DNA of 64,000 nt from Ruminococcaceae bacterium AM07-15 (GTDB lineage Bacteria; Bacillota; Clostridia; Oscillospirales; Butyricicoccaceae): positions 62,001 through 126,000 of the forward strand of contig QUDE01000003.1 in assembly GCA_003477405.1 (NCBI GenBank), in the 5' to 3' direction. Below, piece by piece: positions 33,534-41,778 of this stretch. Positions within the stretch are counted from its first letter, which is position 1. Each line of letters starts with the position of its first letter. The position numbers were made by a program, and so were the translations under genes. The notes under the pieces were generated by a model, which did not search any database, was not told the origin of the DNA, and was given only the letters and a program-made list of their open reading frames with translations.

Positions 33534-36332
33534 ATGCTTCAAATCCAACATATCTCCAAACAATACAAGACCGGTGAATTGGTACAGCACGCGCTGCGGG
33601 ATGTGAGCCTGAATCTGCGGGACAATGAATTCGTTTCCATTCTGGGGCCCAGCGGTTCGGGCAAAACCACCCTTCTGAATATCATCGGCGGCCTGGACCG
33701 TTACGATACCGGCGATCTGATCATCAACGGCGTCTCCACCAAGCAATACAAGGACCGGGACTGGGATTCCTACCGCAACCATACCATCGGCTTTGTGTTC
33801 CAAAGCTACCATCTCATTCCCCACCAATCGGTGCTCTCCAATGTGGAGCTGGCGCTGACCATTTCCGGCATTCCACGAAACCAGCGCCGCCAGCGGGCCA
33901 AAAAAGCCCTGGAACAGGTAGGCTTGGGGGATCAGATGCACAAGCGCCCCAATCAGATGTCCGGCGGCCAGATGCAGCGGGTCGCCATTGCCCGGGCTTT
34001 GGTCAATGATCCGGACATTCTGCTGGCCGATGAGCCCACAGGCGCTCTGGACAGCGAAACCAGCATCCAGATCATGGATCTGCTGCGGGAAGTGGCCAAG
34101 GACCGGCTGGTGGTGATGGTGACCCACAATCCAGAGCTGGCCCAGGAATATTCCACCCGCATCGTCAACCTGCGGGACGGCAAAATCATCCACGATTCCG
34201 ACCCCTTTGACCCGGAAAAAGAAAAGCAGCCGCAGGCGGAGCACCGCAACATGGGCCGGGCCAAAATGTCCTTTCCCACTTCCCTTTCCCTCAGCTTCAA
34301 CAATCTGCGCACCAAAAAAGGACGAACTCTTCTCACGGCTTTCGCCGGTTCCATCGGCATCATCGGCATTGCTCTGATCCTAGCTTTGTCTTCCGGGGTA
34401 AACAACTATATCGCCGATGTTCAAAAGGAGACCATGACCTCCTATCCCATCACCATCAGTTCAGAAACGCTGGATATGACCGGCATGATGAACAACATGA
34501 TGGGTCTGGGCATGGCCAAACAGGACCAAAACCAGACCCCTCCGGAAGAAGGCGTTCACGCCGATTATACCGACATCCAGGTCAGCGAGACCATTGCTTC
34601 CAGCGTGATCGAAAACAATCTTACGGCTTTCAAGGACTATCTGGATAACCCGGACAGCCCCATTCGTCCCTATCTGGGAGAAAACGGCGTGGTTTACTCC
34701 TATCATGTGAACTTCGATGTGTACTCCTACGATCCCGATGGGGTTTTGGTGAACACCAATGCCGATCCGGAAGAAATATCCGGCAGCGAAAGAAGTGGTT
34801 TTGGCTCCAATTCCACTGGGATGGATTCCATGGCTATGATGATGGGAAGCAGCTCCTCCTCTCAAGCCAAGAACTTTTCCCAGCTGATGGCCGGCACCGA
34901 TGATCAAGCCATCAGCCAGGTGGTCACCGACAGCTATGATCTTCTCTATGGCGCCTGGCCGGAAGAATACAACCAGGTGGTCCTGGTTCTGGACGAAAAC
35001 AACTCCCTTTCCACCGCTTCCCTGTACCAGCTGGGGCTGATCTCGGCCCAGCAATATCTGGAGATCCAGGAACAGATCGCCGATGGCGCTGAAGTCACTC
35101 CCCTCTCCTGGGATTATGAGACCATCTGCGGACACACCTTTTCTCTGGTTCCTGCGTCCGACCGTTATACCGAAAAAGAAGATGGCACCTTTGCCTACAC
35201 AGCGGATGGTACACCTCAGCAGGAACAGCTGGTGAAAAACGGGATCACTCTCACCATTTCCGGTGTAATCCGCCCCAAAACAGATGCGGCCAACGCCACC
35301 ATTTCCACCCCGGTGGCCTACACCTCCCAACTGACCGATTATGTGATCGAGCACACCAATGCCAGCGCCGTAGTGACGGCTCAAGAAGAGACACCGGAGA
35401 TCAATGTGCTCAACGGCATGGAGTTTGAAGCACCCAGCCAGGAAGAAAAGATTGAGGACGCCAAAACCTATCTTTCATCCATGGGAGTGTCGGACAAGGC
35501 CGCCATGTTCCAGATGATTCAGTACTACCTGGCTCAGGAACAGACCGGGGTGAAGTTTTCCGGAGACCCCAGCCAGCTTTCCCAGGGGAATGGCTCCATG
35601 GGCTCCTCCATGGGGAGCGCCGATGAGGCGGCTTTGGCCCAGGCCCTGGATCTGTGGCTGGCCGATTCTCCAGACCCGGATATTCTGCTGTCCATCTACG
35701 ATGAAACCATCGCCGGGGCCTCTTATGAAGAGAATATGGAGAACTTCGGAAAGGTTAGCTACGATGCCCCCTCTTCCATCAGCATCTACACCGACAGTTT
35801 TGAGGACAAAGAATCGGTGTCCCAATGCATCGCCGACTACAACAAAGAAGCCAGCGAGGAAAACCAGATCACCTACACCGATTATGTGGAATTGATGACC
35901 CAATCCCTTACTTCCATTGTGGACATTATTTCCTATGTGCTCATCGCTTTTGTGGCAGTGTCCCTGGTGGTGTCCTGCATTATGATCGGCATCATCACCC
36001 ATATTTCCGTCATGGAGCGCACCAAGGAGATCGGTATTCTCCGGGCCATGGGCGCTTCCAAAAGGAATATCTCCCAGGTATTCAATGCCGAGACCTTCAT
36101 CATCGGCTGCCTGGCCGGAGTGCTGGGGGTCCTGGTGTCTGCTTTGCTCACCATCCCCATCAACGCCATCTTGCAAAGTCTGCTGGATGCATCCTCTCTC
36201 ACCGTGGCCTTGCCCGTGACTTACGGCGGTTTCTTGATTCTGCTCAGCATTCTGATCACCATGTTGGGCGGCCTGCTCCCCGCCAAAAATGCGGCAAAAA
36301 AAGATCCCGTGGCCGCTTTGCGTACCGAATAA
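33534..36332 (+). CDS. Fused ABC ATPase-permease, MacB/SalX-like
   Basis: 932 residues. An N-terminal ATPase (about 1-225) has GPSGSGKTT, MSGGQMQRVAIARAL and ILLADEPTGALDSE. A first membrane helix lies near 265-285, followed by a very large extracytoplasmic region (about 290-790). A C-terminal FtsX-like domain carries three helices and the ERTKEIGILRAMGASKRNI motif. Such MacB-type transporters drive export or signalling of peptides and lipoproteins by mechanotransmission rather than classical transport; the substrate is unknown. AAAGGAG precedes the start. Confidence 0.88.
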   Translation: MLQIQHISKQYKTGELVQHALRDVSLNLRDNEFVSILGPSGSGKTTLLNIIGGLDRYDTGDLIINGVSTKQYKDRDWDSYRNHTIGFVFQSYHLIPHQSVLSNVELALTISGIPRNQRRQRAKKALEQVGLGDQMHKRPNQMSGGQMQRVAIARALVNDPDILLADEPTGALDSETSIQIMDLLREVAKDRLVVMVTHNPELAQEYSTRIVNLRDGKIIHDSDPFDPEKEKQPQAEHRNMGRAKMSFPTSLSLSFNNLRTKKGRTLLTAFAGSIGIIGIALILALSSGVNNYIADVQKETMTSYPITISSETLDMTGMMNNMMGLGMAKQDQNQTPPEEGVHADYTDIQVSETIASSVIENNLTAFKDYLDNPDSPIRPYLGENGVVYSYHVNFDVYSYDPDGVLVNTNADPEEISGSERSGFGSNSTGMDSMAMMMGSSSSSQAKNFSQLMAGTDDQAISQVVTDSYDLLYGAWPEEYNQVVLVLDENNSLSTASLYQLGLISAQQYLEIQEQIADGAEVTPLSWDYETICGHTFSLVPASDRYTEKEDGTFAYTADGTPQQEQLVKNGITLTISGVIRPKTDAANATISTPVAYTSQLTDYVIEHTNASAVVTAQEETPEINVLNGMEFEAPSQEEKIEDAKTYLSSMGVSDKAAMFQMIQYYLAQEQTGVKFSGDPSQLSQGNGSMGSSMGSADEAALAQALDLWLADSPDPDILLSIYDETIAGASYEENMENFGKVSYDAPSSISIYTDSFEDKESVSQCIADYNKEASEENQITYTDYVELMTQSLTSIVDIISYVLIAFVAVSLVVSCIMIGIITHISVMERTKEIGILRAMGASKRNISQVFNAETFIIGCLAGVLGVLVSALLTIPINAILQSLLDASSLTVALPVTYGGFLILLSILITMLGGLLPAKNAAKKDPVAALRTE

Positions 36333-36350
36333 CATCTTTCGCCCTACAAG

Positions 36351-36389
36351 AAAAGCCCTCTTGCAGCTGTTGCCGCAAGAGGGCTTTTT
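36351..36389. terminator. Terminator between convergent genes
   Basis: AAAAGCCCTCTTGC pairs with GCAAGAGGGCTTTTT; the flanking A and T runs allow use from both sides. Confidence 0.9.
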
Positions 36390-36406
36390 GCAAGAGAAAT
36401 GCTCTC

Positions 36407-37789
36407 TCAGCCTTTGGTGCCATGGATCACTTTGATCCATTTTCGGCTCCGCAGCCGGAAGACGCACCAGACGCATTTGATGATCTGATCGATTTTCAGC
36501 ATGGTATAGATCCAGAAAGGCGACCAGTGCAGCACCATACCGGCCAGATACCCCAAGGGGATGGAAGCCACCCACAGAAAGAGGATGTCGCCCACCATCA
36601 AAAACTTGGTATCTCCCCCGGCCCGCAGCACGCCTTTGGTGAGAATGGAGTTCATGGCCTGGAAAATAATAATAAAGCTGATGGCATCCATCAGGCTCCA
36701 GGCGATCTCCTTGGCCTGGGGCGTCACCTGGTAATAGTTGATGATGGGGCCGCGCAACAGCAAAATCACCAAAGCCGCCAGGCATCCTACCAGAAATCCC
36801 AATCCCAGGAAGGTATAGCCCTGCCGTTGTGCCTTGTCATATTCTCCCCGGCCCATGGTATGACCGGTGATGATACCGCTGGCGTTGGAAATGCCCTGGG
36901 TCAGCACCGAACTGAGCTGCTGCACCACAGTGGTCACCGAATTGGCCGCCACAAAAGCAGTCCCCAACCGTCCGGTGATCATGGCCACAGCGTTATTTCC
37001 CAAGGCCAGCAAGCCGTCACTGACCAAAACAGGGATGCTGATACGCAAATATTCGCTCAGAAGATCCCTGCATTTCATAAACAAATGCCCGACACGATAG
37101 CCGATCTTCTGATCCCGGAAAAAGAAATAACCACAAATAAACACCAGCTCAAAAACCCGGGAAATCAGCGTTCCCAGCGCGGCGCCGGCAATCTCCATCC
37201 GGGGTGCACCCAGATGACCGAAAATAAACACCCAGTTAAAGAAAATGTTGATAAAGAAGGCCAGAATGGAGCAGAACAGCGGCAGCTTTACTTGGCTGAC
37301 ACTGCGCAGAACGATGGTGCAGGTCAAAGACAGGCCCATACAGAAATAAGTGGGCAGCAGCCAGCGGAGATAGAGCACACCGTAATCCACCGTAACCTTT
37401 TCAGAAGTATAGATCCGCATGACCATCTGTGGGCTGATCAAAGTGGCCAGGGTAAACACCGCGGCAAAGGCCAGACAGATGCGAAGCATGATGGTGATGG
37501 CTTTGCGCAGTCCTTCCTTGTCCTGCATTCCCCAGAACCGGGAAGTGAGCACCGAAGCTCCCATACCGATGCCCATGCAAAAGATCTGAAACAGGTTGAT
37601 AAACTGCCCGGCCAAAGCCGAGGCAGAAAGCTGAGCATCTCCCATGCTGCTGAGCATAATGGTGTCCATCAGATTGATCCCCACGGTGATCAACTGCTGC
37701 AAGGAGACCGGCACGGCGATGCGCACCACATTTTTATAAAACTCCTTGTCCCCCAGATATCCCCTGAGATCCCATTTTTCCTCACTCAT
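36407..37789 (-). CDS. MATE-family efflux transporter
   Basis: 460 residues, twelve predicted membrane helices in two MatE repeats (first about 15-180, second about 250-420). It begins with a soluble stretch, then VRIAVPVSLQQLITVGINLMD, a typical MATE start. It should export drugs or metabolites in exchange for Na+ or H+. Monocistronic, with its own promoter at 37874-37903. The substrate cannot be predicted. Confidence 0.9.
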   Translation of the reverse strand: MSEEKWDLRGYLGDKEFYKNVVRIAVPVSLQQLITVGINLMDTIMLSSMGDAQLSASALAGQFINLFQIFCMGIGMGASVLTSRFWGMQDKEGLRKAITIMLRICLAFAAVFTLATLISPQMVMRIYTSEKVTVDYGVLYLRWLLPTYFCMGLSLTCTIVLRSVSQVKLPLFCSILAFFINIFFNWVFIFGHLGAPRMEIAGAALGTLISRVFELVFICGYFFFRDQKIGYRVGHLFMKCRDLLSEYLRISIPVLVSDGLLALGNNAVAMITGRLGTAFVAANSVTTVVQQLSSVLTQGISNASGIITGHTMGRGEYDKAQRQGYTFLGLGFLVGCLAALVILLLRGPIINYYQVTPQAKEIAWSLMDAISFIIIFQAMNSILTKGVLRAGGDTKFLMVGDILFLWVASIPLGYLAGMVLHWSPFWIYTMLKIDQIIKCVWCVFRLRSRKWIKVIHGTKG

Positions 37790-37873
37790 AGCGCCCCTCC
37801 TTCCCGAGACGCTCTTTGCTTTGCTCTTTCCTTGTCACAAAGCACCTCTCCTTTCGTTTTTTCATCCAATTCT

Positions 37874-37903
37874 ATTATAAAAACATTGTGAGTTTTTCGT
37901 CAA
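37874..37903 (-). promoter_or_regulatory. Promoter of the minus-strand MATE gene
   Basis: Read on the minus strand: TTGACG, 18-bp spacer, TATAAT, about 85 bp before the start codon. Confidence 0.7.
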
Positions 37904-37959
37904 GTTTCCCCAGTCCATGCCCATCGTTGTTTTTTCGTTGATATTTTCGTTCTACCATA

Positions 37960-37988
37960 TTGACATCCACATTTTCTCATGCTGTAAT
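37960..37988 (+). promoter_or_regulatory. Promoter TTGACA-17-TGTAAT
   Basis: A consensus -35 (37960-37965) with TGTAAT (37983-37988) as -10, 57 bp before the 38045 gene. Confidence 0.7.
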
Positions 37989-38044
37989 TCATAATGTCCT
38001 TCGAAGAACGAAAACAATTACGAAATCCGAAAGGAGAATATCAC

Positions 38045-38458
38045 ATGACAAATCAAGAAATTCTGCATCAGTTGAAAGAGATCCAGGGCCAGGTGAACGG
38101 ATTGATCCAGGCCTTGGAGCGGGAAGAGCAAAGCCAGTCGGTCACTGCTACGGTGGGAGAAGTGCGCCGGGCCGCCATTCTGGAAGAAGTCTACCGCCAG
38201 GGCGGCAGCGTGACAGCGGCGGACATTTCGGTTTTTGCCCAGCGCTATGGCCGCTCGCCCCGTTCCTGTGGCGGCTATTATTCCGGCGCCGCTCCCTCTC
38301 TGGCCGCCAGCGAAGATAAAACCCGTCGTGAACTCACCGCTGTGGGAACCGAACTGGTGCTGGAAGCCCGGGAAAAATGGGGAGAAGATTGGTTGGACCG
38401 TCTGCCCATGGATGTGCTTTCCAACCCTCACACCCCGGACACCACCATCGCTTTTTGA
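38045..38458 (+). CDS. Hypothetical protein, unrecognised
   Basis: 137 residues. An N-terminal coiled coil (about 3-35) precedes an HTH-like stretch (RRAAILEEVYRQGGSVTAADISVFAQRYGR) and a short helical C-terminus. This could be a small DNA- or RNA-binding protein, but no family is recognised. The ATG follows GAAAGGAG; it has its own promoter and a 10-bp-stem terminator and is therefore a credible monocistronic gene. Confidence 0.65.
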   Translation: MTNQEILHQLKEIQGQVNGLIQALEREEQSQSVTATVGEVRRAAILEEVYRQGGSVTAADISVFAQRYGRSPRSCGGYYSGAAPSLAASEDKTRRELTAVGTELVLEAREKWGEDWLDRLPMDVLSNPHTPDTTIAF

Positions 38459-38472
38459 TCTTCCCCTCTTCC

Positions 38473-38501
38473 TTGACACATCCTTCTTCCAGTGCTACAC
38501 T
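38473..38501 (+). promoter_or_regulatory. Promoter TTGACA-17-TACACT
   Basis: A consensus -35 (38473-38478) with TACACT (38496-38501), placed between the 38045 gene and its terminator. It could start transcription of the DUF1638 gene only if the hairpin at 38511 is read through. Confidence 0.5.
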
Positions 38502-38510
38502 TCCCCTGGA

Positions 38511-38540
38511 GACCGCCGGATTTTCTCCGGCGGTCTTTTC
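38511..38540 (+). terminator. Terminator after the 38045 gene
   Basis: GACCGCCGGA and TCCGGCGGTC form a perfect 10-bp stem around TTTTC, followed by TTTTC. Confidence 0.8.
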
Positions 38541-38561
38541 TTTCGCAAAGGAGGGCTTTTC

Positions 38562-39218
38562 TTGAAGGCTGTTTTGCTGGCCTGTTCTTCTTTAACCAAA
38601 GATGTAATGGCCGCCCAGGAAAAAATGCACACCAATCACCCGGTGATTTGGCTCAATCGAAAATACCATGCAGATCCCAAAGAAATGCGCCATCAAATCC
38701 AAAAAACACTGAGCGAACTGGACCCCGTAGTGGATACCGTTTTGGTAGCCATGGGCTTTTGCGGTGGCTCCTGGGGGGATCTGGCCGCCCGACAGCGCAT
38801 TGTGATTCCCTGCGTAGACGACTGCATCACCCTGCTGCTTCACACCGATGACCGAAAGGCCTCCAATCTGAAGCAAACCGGCCATTTTTATTTCCGTGAA
38901 CCGGATGCCGGAGAGATTTCCTTGGAAAGTATGGAAAAGCGCCTTTGCCAGAGTCGTGGAGAAGCCCAAGGCCGCGCCCTTTTCCATCAATGGTTTGATC
39001 CTTTCACCCATATTGATATCATCGATACCGGAACCTACGACAGTTATGCTCCGGATCATCTACGCCAGGTCCAGCGGGATACCGATCTGACCCAATGTGC
39101 CGTACGCCATGTCCCGGGCAGCATCCGTATATTAGAAAAGCTGGTATCCGGCCAGTGGGATGAACAATTCTTTATCGTGGAGCCAGGAAATTCTCTGGCC
39201 TGGAAGGATTTCTTTTGA
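38562..39218 (+). CDS. DUF1638 family protein
   Basis: 218 residues matching DUF1638 (VLVAMGFCGGSWGDL, PCVDDCITLLL, FDPFTHIDIIDTGTYD). The conserved Cys, His and Asp residues hint at metal or corrinoid-linked chemistry; DUF1638 proteins often stand near methyltransferase genes in anaerobes, which is not the case here. TTG at 38562 is used because AAAGGAGG lies 7 nt before it; no ATG fits. A terminator follows. Confidence 0.78.
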   Translation: MKAVLLACSSLTKDVMAAQEKMHTNHPVIWLNRKYHADPKEMRHQIQKTLSELDPVVDTVLVAMGFCGGSWGDLAARQRIVIPCVDDCITLLLHTDDRKASNLKQTGHFYFREPDAGEISLESMEKRLCQSRGEAQGRALFHQWFDPFTHIDIIDTGTYDSYAPDHLRQVQRDTDLTQCAVRHVPGSIRILEKLVSGQWDEQFFIVEPGNSLAWKDFF

Positions 39219-39242
39219 TTTTCTGCCAGAAGCCTATTTTTC

Positions 39243-39272
39243 AGCCGCCGTCAGGCGGCTTTTTCTTTTTTG
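39243..39272 (+). terminator. Terminator after the DUF1638 gene
   Basis: AGCCGCC and GGCGGCT pair around GTCA, followed by TTTTTCTTTTTT. Confidence 0.85.
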
Positions 39273-39282
39273 AAATTCCCCC

Positions 39283-39340
39283 TTGACAAAGCAAATGGAC
39301 AATTGTATTATTGTACTATGTTCTTAATACAGTGATACAA
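39283..39340 (+). promoter_or_regulatory. Promoter and operator of the GntR-ABC operon
   Basis: -35 TTGACA (39283-39288), 17-bp spacer, -10 TATTAT (39306-39311). TTGTATTATTGTACTA (39303-39318) and TAATACAGTGATACAA (39325-39340) are inverted copies with 13 of 16 matches, overlapping the -10. This is a probable binding site for the GntR protein encoded next. Confidence 0.75.
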
Positions 39341-39356
39341 AAAGGAGCGTGAGCCT

Positions 39357-39725
39357 ATGGCCTGGCAATTTGACAGCGACCGCCCCATCTATGCCCAGCT
39401 GGTGGAGCAGATCCAGCGGCTGATCCTCTCCGGCGCCTATCCCCCAGGCAGCAAGCTGCCCTCGGTGCGGGAACTGGCGGCCCAGGCGGCGGTCAATCCC
39501 AATACCATGCAGAAAGCCCTGGCCGAGCTGGAGACCGATGGGCTACTTTTCACCCAGCGCACAGCGGGCCGCTTTGTCACAGAGGATGGTGAAGCCATCC
39601 AGCGGCTTCGACGGCAGCTGTGCCAAGGCATCTTGGAAAACTTCATCCAAAGCATGACCGGTTTGGGATTCACTCCCCAGCAGGCTTTGGAGCAATTACA
39701 ACTTTATGTGGAGGGAAGAAACTGA
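39357..39725 (+). CDS. GntR-family repressor (YtrA/YhcF subfamily)
   Basis: 122 residues. The N-terminal GntR winged helix (PIYAQLVEQIQRLILSGAYPPGSKLPSVRELA) is followed by only a short helical tail, as in the YtrA subfamily. These repressors control linked ABC transporter genes, often in response to cell-wall-active compounds. AAAGGAG precedes the start; it overlaps the ATPase gene (TGATG). Confidence 0.9.
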   Translation: MAWQFDSDRPIYAQLVEQIQRLILSGAYPPGSKLPSVRELAAQAAVNPNTMQKALAELETDGLLFTQRTAGRFVTEDGEAIQRLRRQLCQGILENFIQSMTGLGFTPQQALEQLQLYVEGRN

Positions 39726-40423
39726 TGAACGCTTTACTGGAATGCCGTAATCTGACCAAATCCTATGGCAGAAAACCGGCGCTGTCCAATGTGGACCTGA
39801 CCATCTCCCCCGGCCGGATCGTGGGACTTCTGGGACCCAACGGCAGCGGGAAGAGCACTTTGATCAAGCTGGCCAACGGTCTTTTGACCCCCACCGCCGG
39901 CGAAATACTGGTGTGCGGCAAGAAGCCGGGAGTGGAAAGCCATCTGTCGGTGTCCTATCTGCCGGACAAAAACTATCTCAACGACTGGATGCGGGTATCG
40001 GACATCATTGGCTATTTTTCCGATTTCTATCAGAATTTTGACGCCAACCGCGCCCGGGATATGCTCCGCCGCCTGGACATCGACGAAAGCCAGCGGCTGA
40101 AGTCCTTGTCCAAGGGCACCAAAGAAAAAGTGCAGCTGATTCTGGTGATGAGCCGCAGAGCCCAGCTTTATCTGCTGGATGAACCCATTGGCGGCGTGGA
40201 CCCGGCAGCCCGGGACTATATCCTCAATACCATCATCACAAATTACGACGAACAAGCCAGCATCGTCCTTTCCACCCATCTGATCGCCGACATCGAAAAA
40301 GTGTTGGACGATGTGATCTTCCTGGCCGAAGGCCGGGTGGCTCTGGTGTCCTCGGTGGACGAGATCCGGGAGAAAAATGGAAAATCGGTGGATGCTTTGT
40401 TCCGGGAGGTATACAAATGCTGA
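39725..40423 (+). CDS. ABC transporter ATPase of the GntR operon
   Basis: 232 residues with GPNGSGKST (Walker A), LSKGTKEKVQLILVMSR in place of the usual LSGGQ signature, YLLDEPIGGVD (Walker B) and the STHLIADIE switch. The altered signature is typical of the YtrB/YhcH-like ATPases paired with GntR regulators. It is translationally coupled on both sides. Confidence 0.9.
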   Translation: MNALLECRNLTKSYGRKPALSNVDLTISPGRIVGLLGPNGSGKSTLIKLANGLLTPTAGEILVCGKKPGVESHLSVSYLPDKNYLNDWMRVSDIIGYFSDFYQNFDANRARDMLRRLDIDESQRLKSLSKGTKEKVQLILVMSRRAQLYLLDEPIGGVDPAARDYILNTIITNYDEQASIVLSTHLIADIEKVLDDVIFLAEGRVALVSSVDEIREKNGKSVDALFREVYKC

Positions 40424-41196
40424 GAAAATTACTGAAATATGAATTCAAGTCCACAGGGCGCACCTTTCTGCCCATCTATGGAGCCCTGTTGATCACCGCT
40501 TTCCTTACCCGCCTCTTTGTCTTTAACAAGGATGTCTCCAATTCCTTCTTTTTGGGGATTTTCCAGGTGGTGCTCTCCTCCCTGTTCGGCTTTTTGCTCA
40601 TGGCAGTGTTCATCCTCACTCTGGTGGTCTCTCTCCAGCGGTTTTACAAAAACCTACTGGGCGAAGAAGGGTATCTGTCCATGACCTTGCCAGTGAAGCC
40701 TTGGCAGCACATCTGCTGCAAATCCCTGACCTCTCTGGTGTGGTATATTTTAAGCAGTTTTGCCGCCTTCCTGGCCTTTCTGATCCTGGTCTATGAAAAG
40801 GGGATGATCGGTGACTTTTTTGACGCCATCGGTATCCTCATCCGCCGCGGCGATCTGACTGGTCAGGTTCTTTCAGCCAGCGGAGAGTTTTTCCTATTCT
40901 GTGCTTTGGGCGTGCTGGCCTTTACCATGATGCTCTATGCCAGCATGGCCTTGGGACAGCTGAGCGCCAACAAACGGCTTCTCACCTCCTTCGGCGCCTT
41001 CCTGGCCCTGAATTTCCTGGTCCAGATCCTTCTGGGTGTACTGGGGAACCTGGCTGCTCAGTGGATTTTCCCCGTATCCAGCGACTGGGCCATTCATGTG
41101 GCTCTGCTGCTGAGCATCATTGTGGAACTCTTTTTCCTGGCCGGATTCTTTTTCATCACAAATCACATTCTGTCCCGCAAGCTCAACCTGGAATAA
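40417..41196 (+). CDS. ABC-2 type permease of the GntR operon
   Basis: 259 residues with six membrane helices (about 20-38, 50-80, 105-125, 155-180, 190-210, 222-245). It begins MLRKLLKYEFKSTGRTF, as usual for ABC-2 permeases. It overlaps the ATPase gene and forms the exporter with it. The substrate is unknown; YtrABC-type systems respond to cell-envelope stress. Confidence 0.85.
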   Translation: MLRKLLKYEFKSTGRTFLPIYGALLITAFLTRLFVFNKDVSNSFFLGIFQVVLSSLFGFLLMAVFILTLVVSLQRFYKNLLGEEGYLSMTLPVKPWQHICCKSLTSLVWYILSSFAAFLAFLILVYEKGMIGDFFDAIGILIRRGDLTGQVLSASGEFFLFCALGVLAFTMMLYASMALGQLSANKRLLTSFGAFLALNFLVQILLGVLGNLAAQWIFPVSSDWAIHVALLLSIIVELFFLAGFFFITNHILSRKLNLE

Positions 41197-41251
41197 AAAA
41201 ACGCCCTGCTGCGACGGTTTCCGCCCCCTGCTCTGTGATACCATATCCTTT

Positions 41252-41355
41252 GCGGGGGCGCTGCCAACGGGCGGGCGCAGGCGGCTGTGCCGCGCCCCGC
41301 AGCCAAAAAAAACATAAAAGAAGCGTATGTTTTTTGAAAACAACGCTTCTTTTTT
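41252..41355. terminator. GC-rich stem and bidirectional terminator
   Basis: In the 311-bp gap 41197-41507, GCGGGGGCGC (41252-41261) pairs with GCGCCCCGC (41292-41300) and encloses GCGGC-TGT-GCCGC (41281-41293). Further on, AAAAGAAGCG (41316-41325) pairs with CGCTTCTTTT (41344-41353) and a T-run follows; that second hairpin is the terminator. The rest up to 41445 is pyrimidine-rich with no gene. Confidence 0.65.
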
Positions 41356-41447
41356 CTTTTTCTCCCCTCTTCCTCCCTCTTCGGCAACAAAAATAGAAAA
41401 TCTTTTTTTCTCCCGAAAATTCGACACCTTCTTCCATGCATCCCATG

Positions 41448-41453
41448 TATAAT
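41448..41453 (+). promoter_or_regulatory. Possible -10 (TATAAT) for the 41508 gene
   Basis: TATAAT stands about 55 bp before the 41508 start; no clear -35 is seen. Confidence 0.4.
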
Positions 41454-41507
41454 AGGAGCATCGGGATCGCATCACTTACGGAAACCACAAGAAAGAGGAC
41501 TCCTGCA

Positions 41508-41738
41508 ATGAAACACACTCTCCAACTGTTCGCTTATCGACTGCTGACCCTGTGGCATCATGGGCTCATCCGGCTCTACCAGCTATGGGGAAACCTGTGG
41601 CTTCTGCCTGGCCTCCCTGCGCCAGACAGTTTCCGAAGCCGCCGCCTGCTTTCTCTGTGCCGCAAACTCAACCGCCATCTGTGCCTGGCCATGCGCTGCT
41701 CCCACCACCGGCAGCGGCTGATTCTGGCCTTGCAATAA
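41508..41738 (+). CDS. Possible small basic protein, unrecognised
   Basis: 76 residues, rich in Leu, Arg and His (MKHTLQLFAYRLLTLWHHG...), compatible with an amphipathic membrane-associated peptide. Support comes from an AAGAGGA ribosome site 9 nt before the ATG, a TATAAT upstream and a terminator 7 bp after the stop. No family is recognised, and real coding is not certain. Confidence 0.5.
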   Translation: MKHTLQLFAYRLLTLWHHGLIRLYQLWGNLWLLPGLPAPDSFRSRRLLSLCRKLNRHLCLAMRCSHHRQRLILALQ

Positions 41739-41744
41739 CCCTAT

Positions 41745-41775
41745 GAAAAAAGCCGCCTTTTCAGGCGGCTTTTTT
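41745..41775. terminator. Bidirectional terminator
   Basis: AAAAAAGCCGCC pairs with GGCGGCTTTTTT; it serves the 41508 gene and gluQRS, which converge here. Confidence 0.9.
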
Positions 41776-41778
41776 ATG

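Noticed and set aside
35825..37891. 688-codon plus-strand open frame
   Set aside because: It crosses the end of the ABC gene, a terminator and the antisense of the MATE gene; no family resemblance.
22246..41261. Shared 12-mer GGGGGCGCTGCC at 22246 and 41255 as a mobile repeat
   Set aside because: Only 12 GC-rich bases match, the flanks differ, and one site is in the ICE and one in the chromosome; chance is sufficient.
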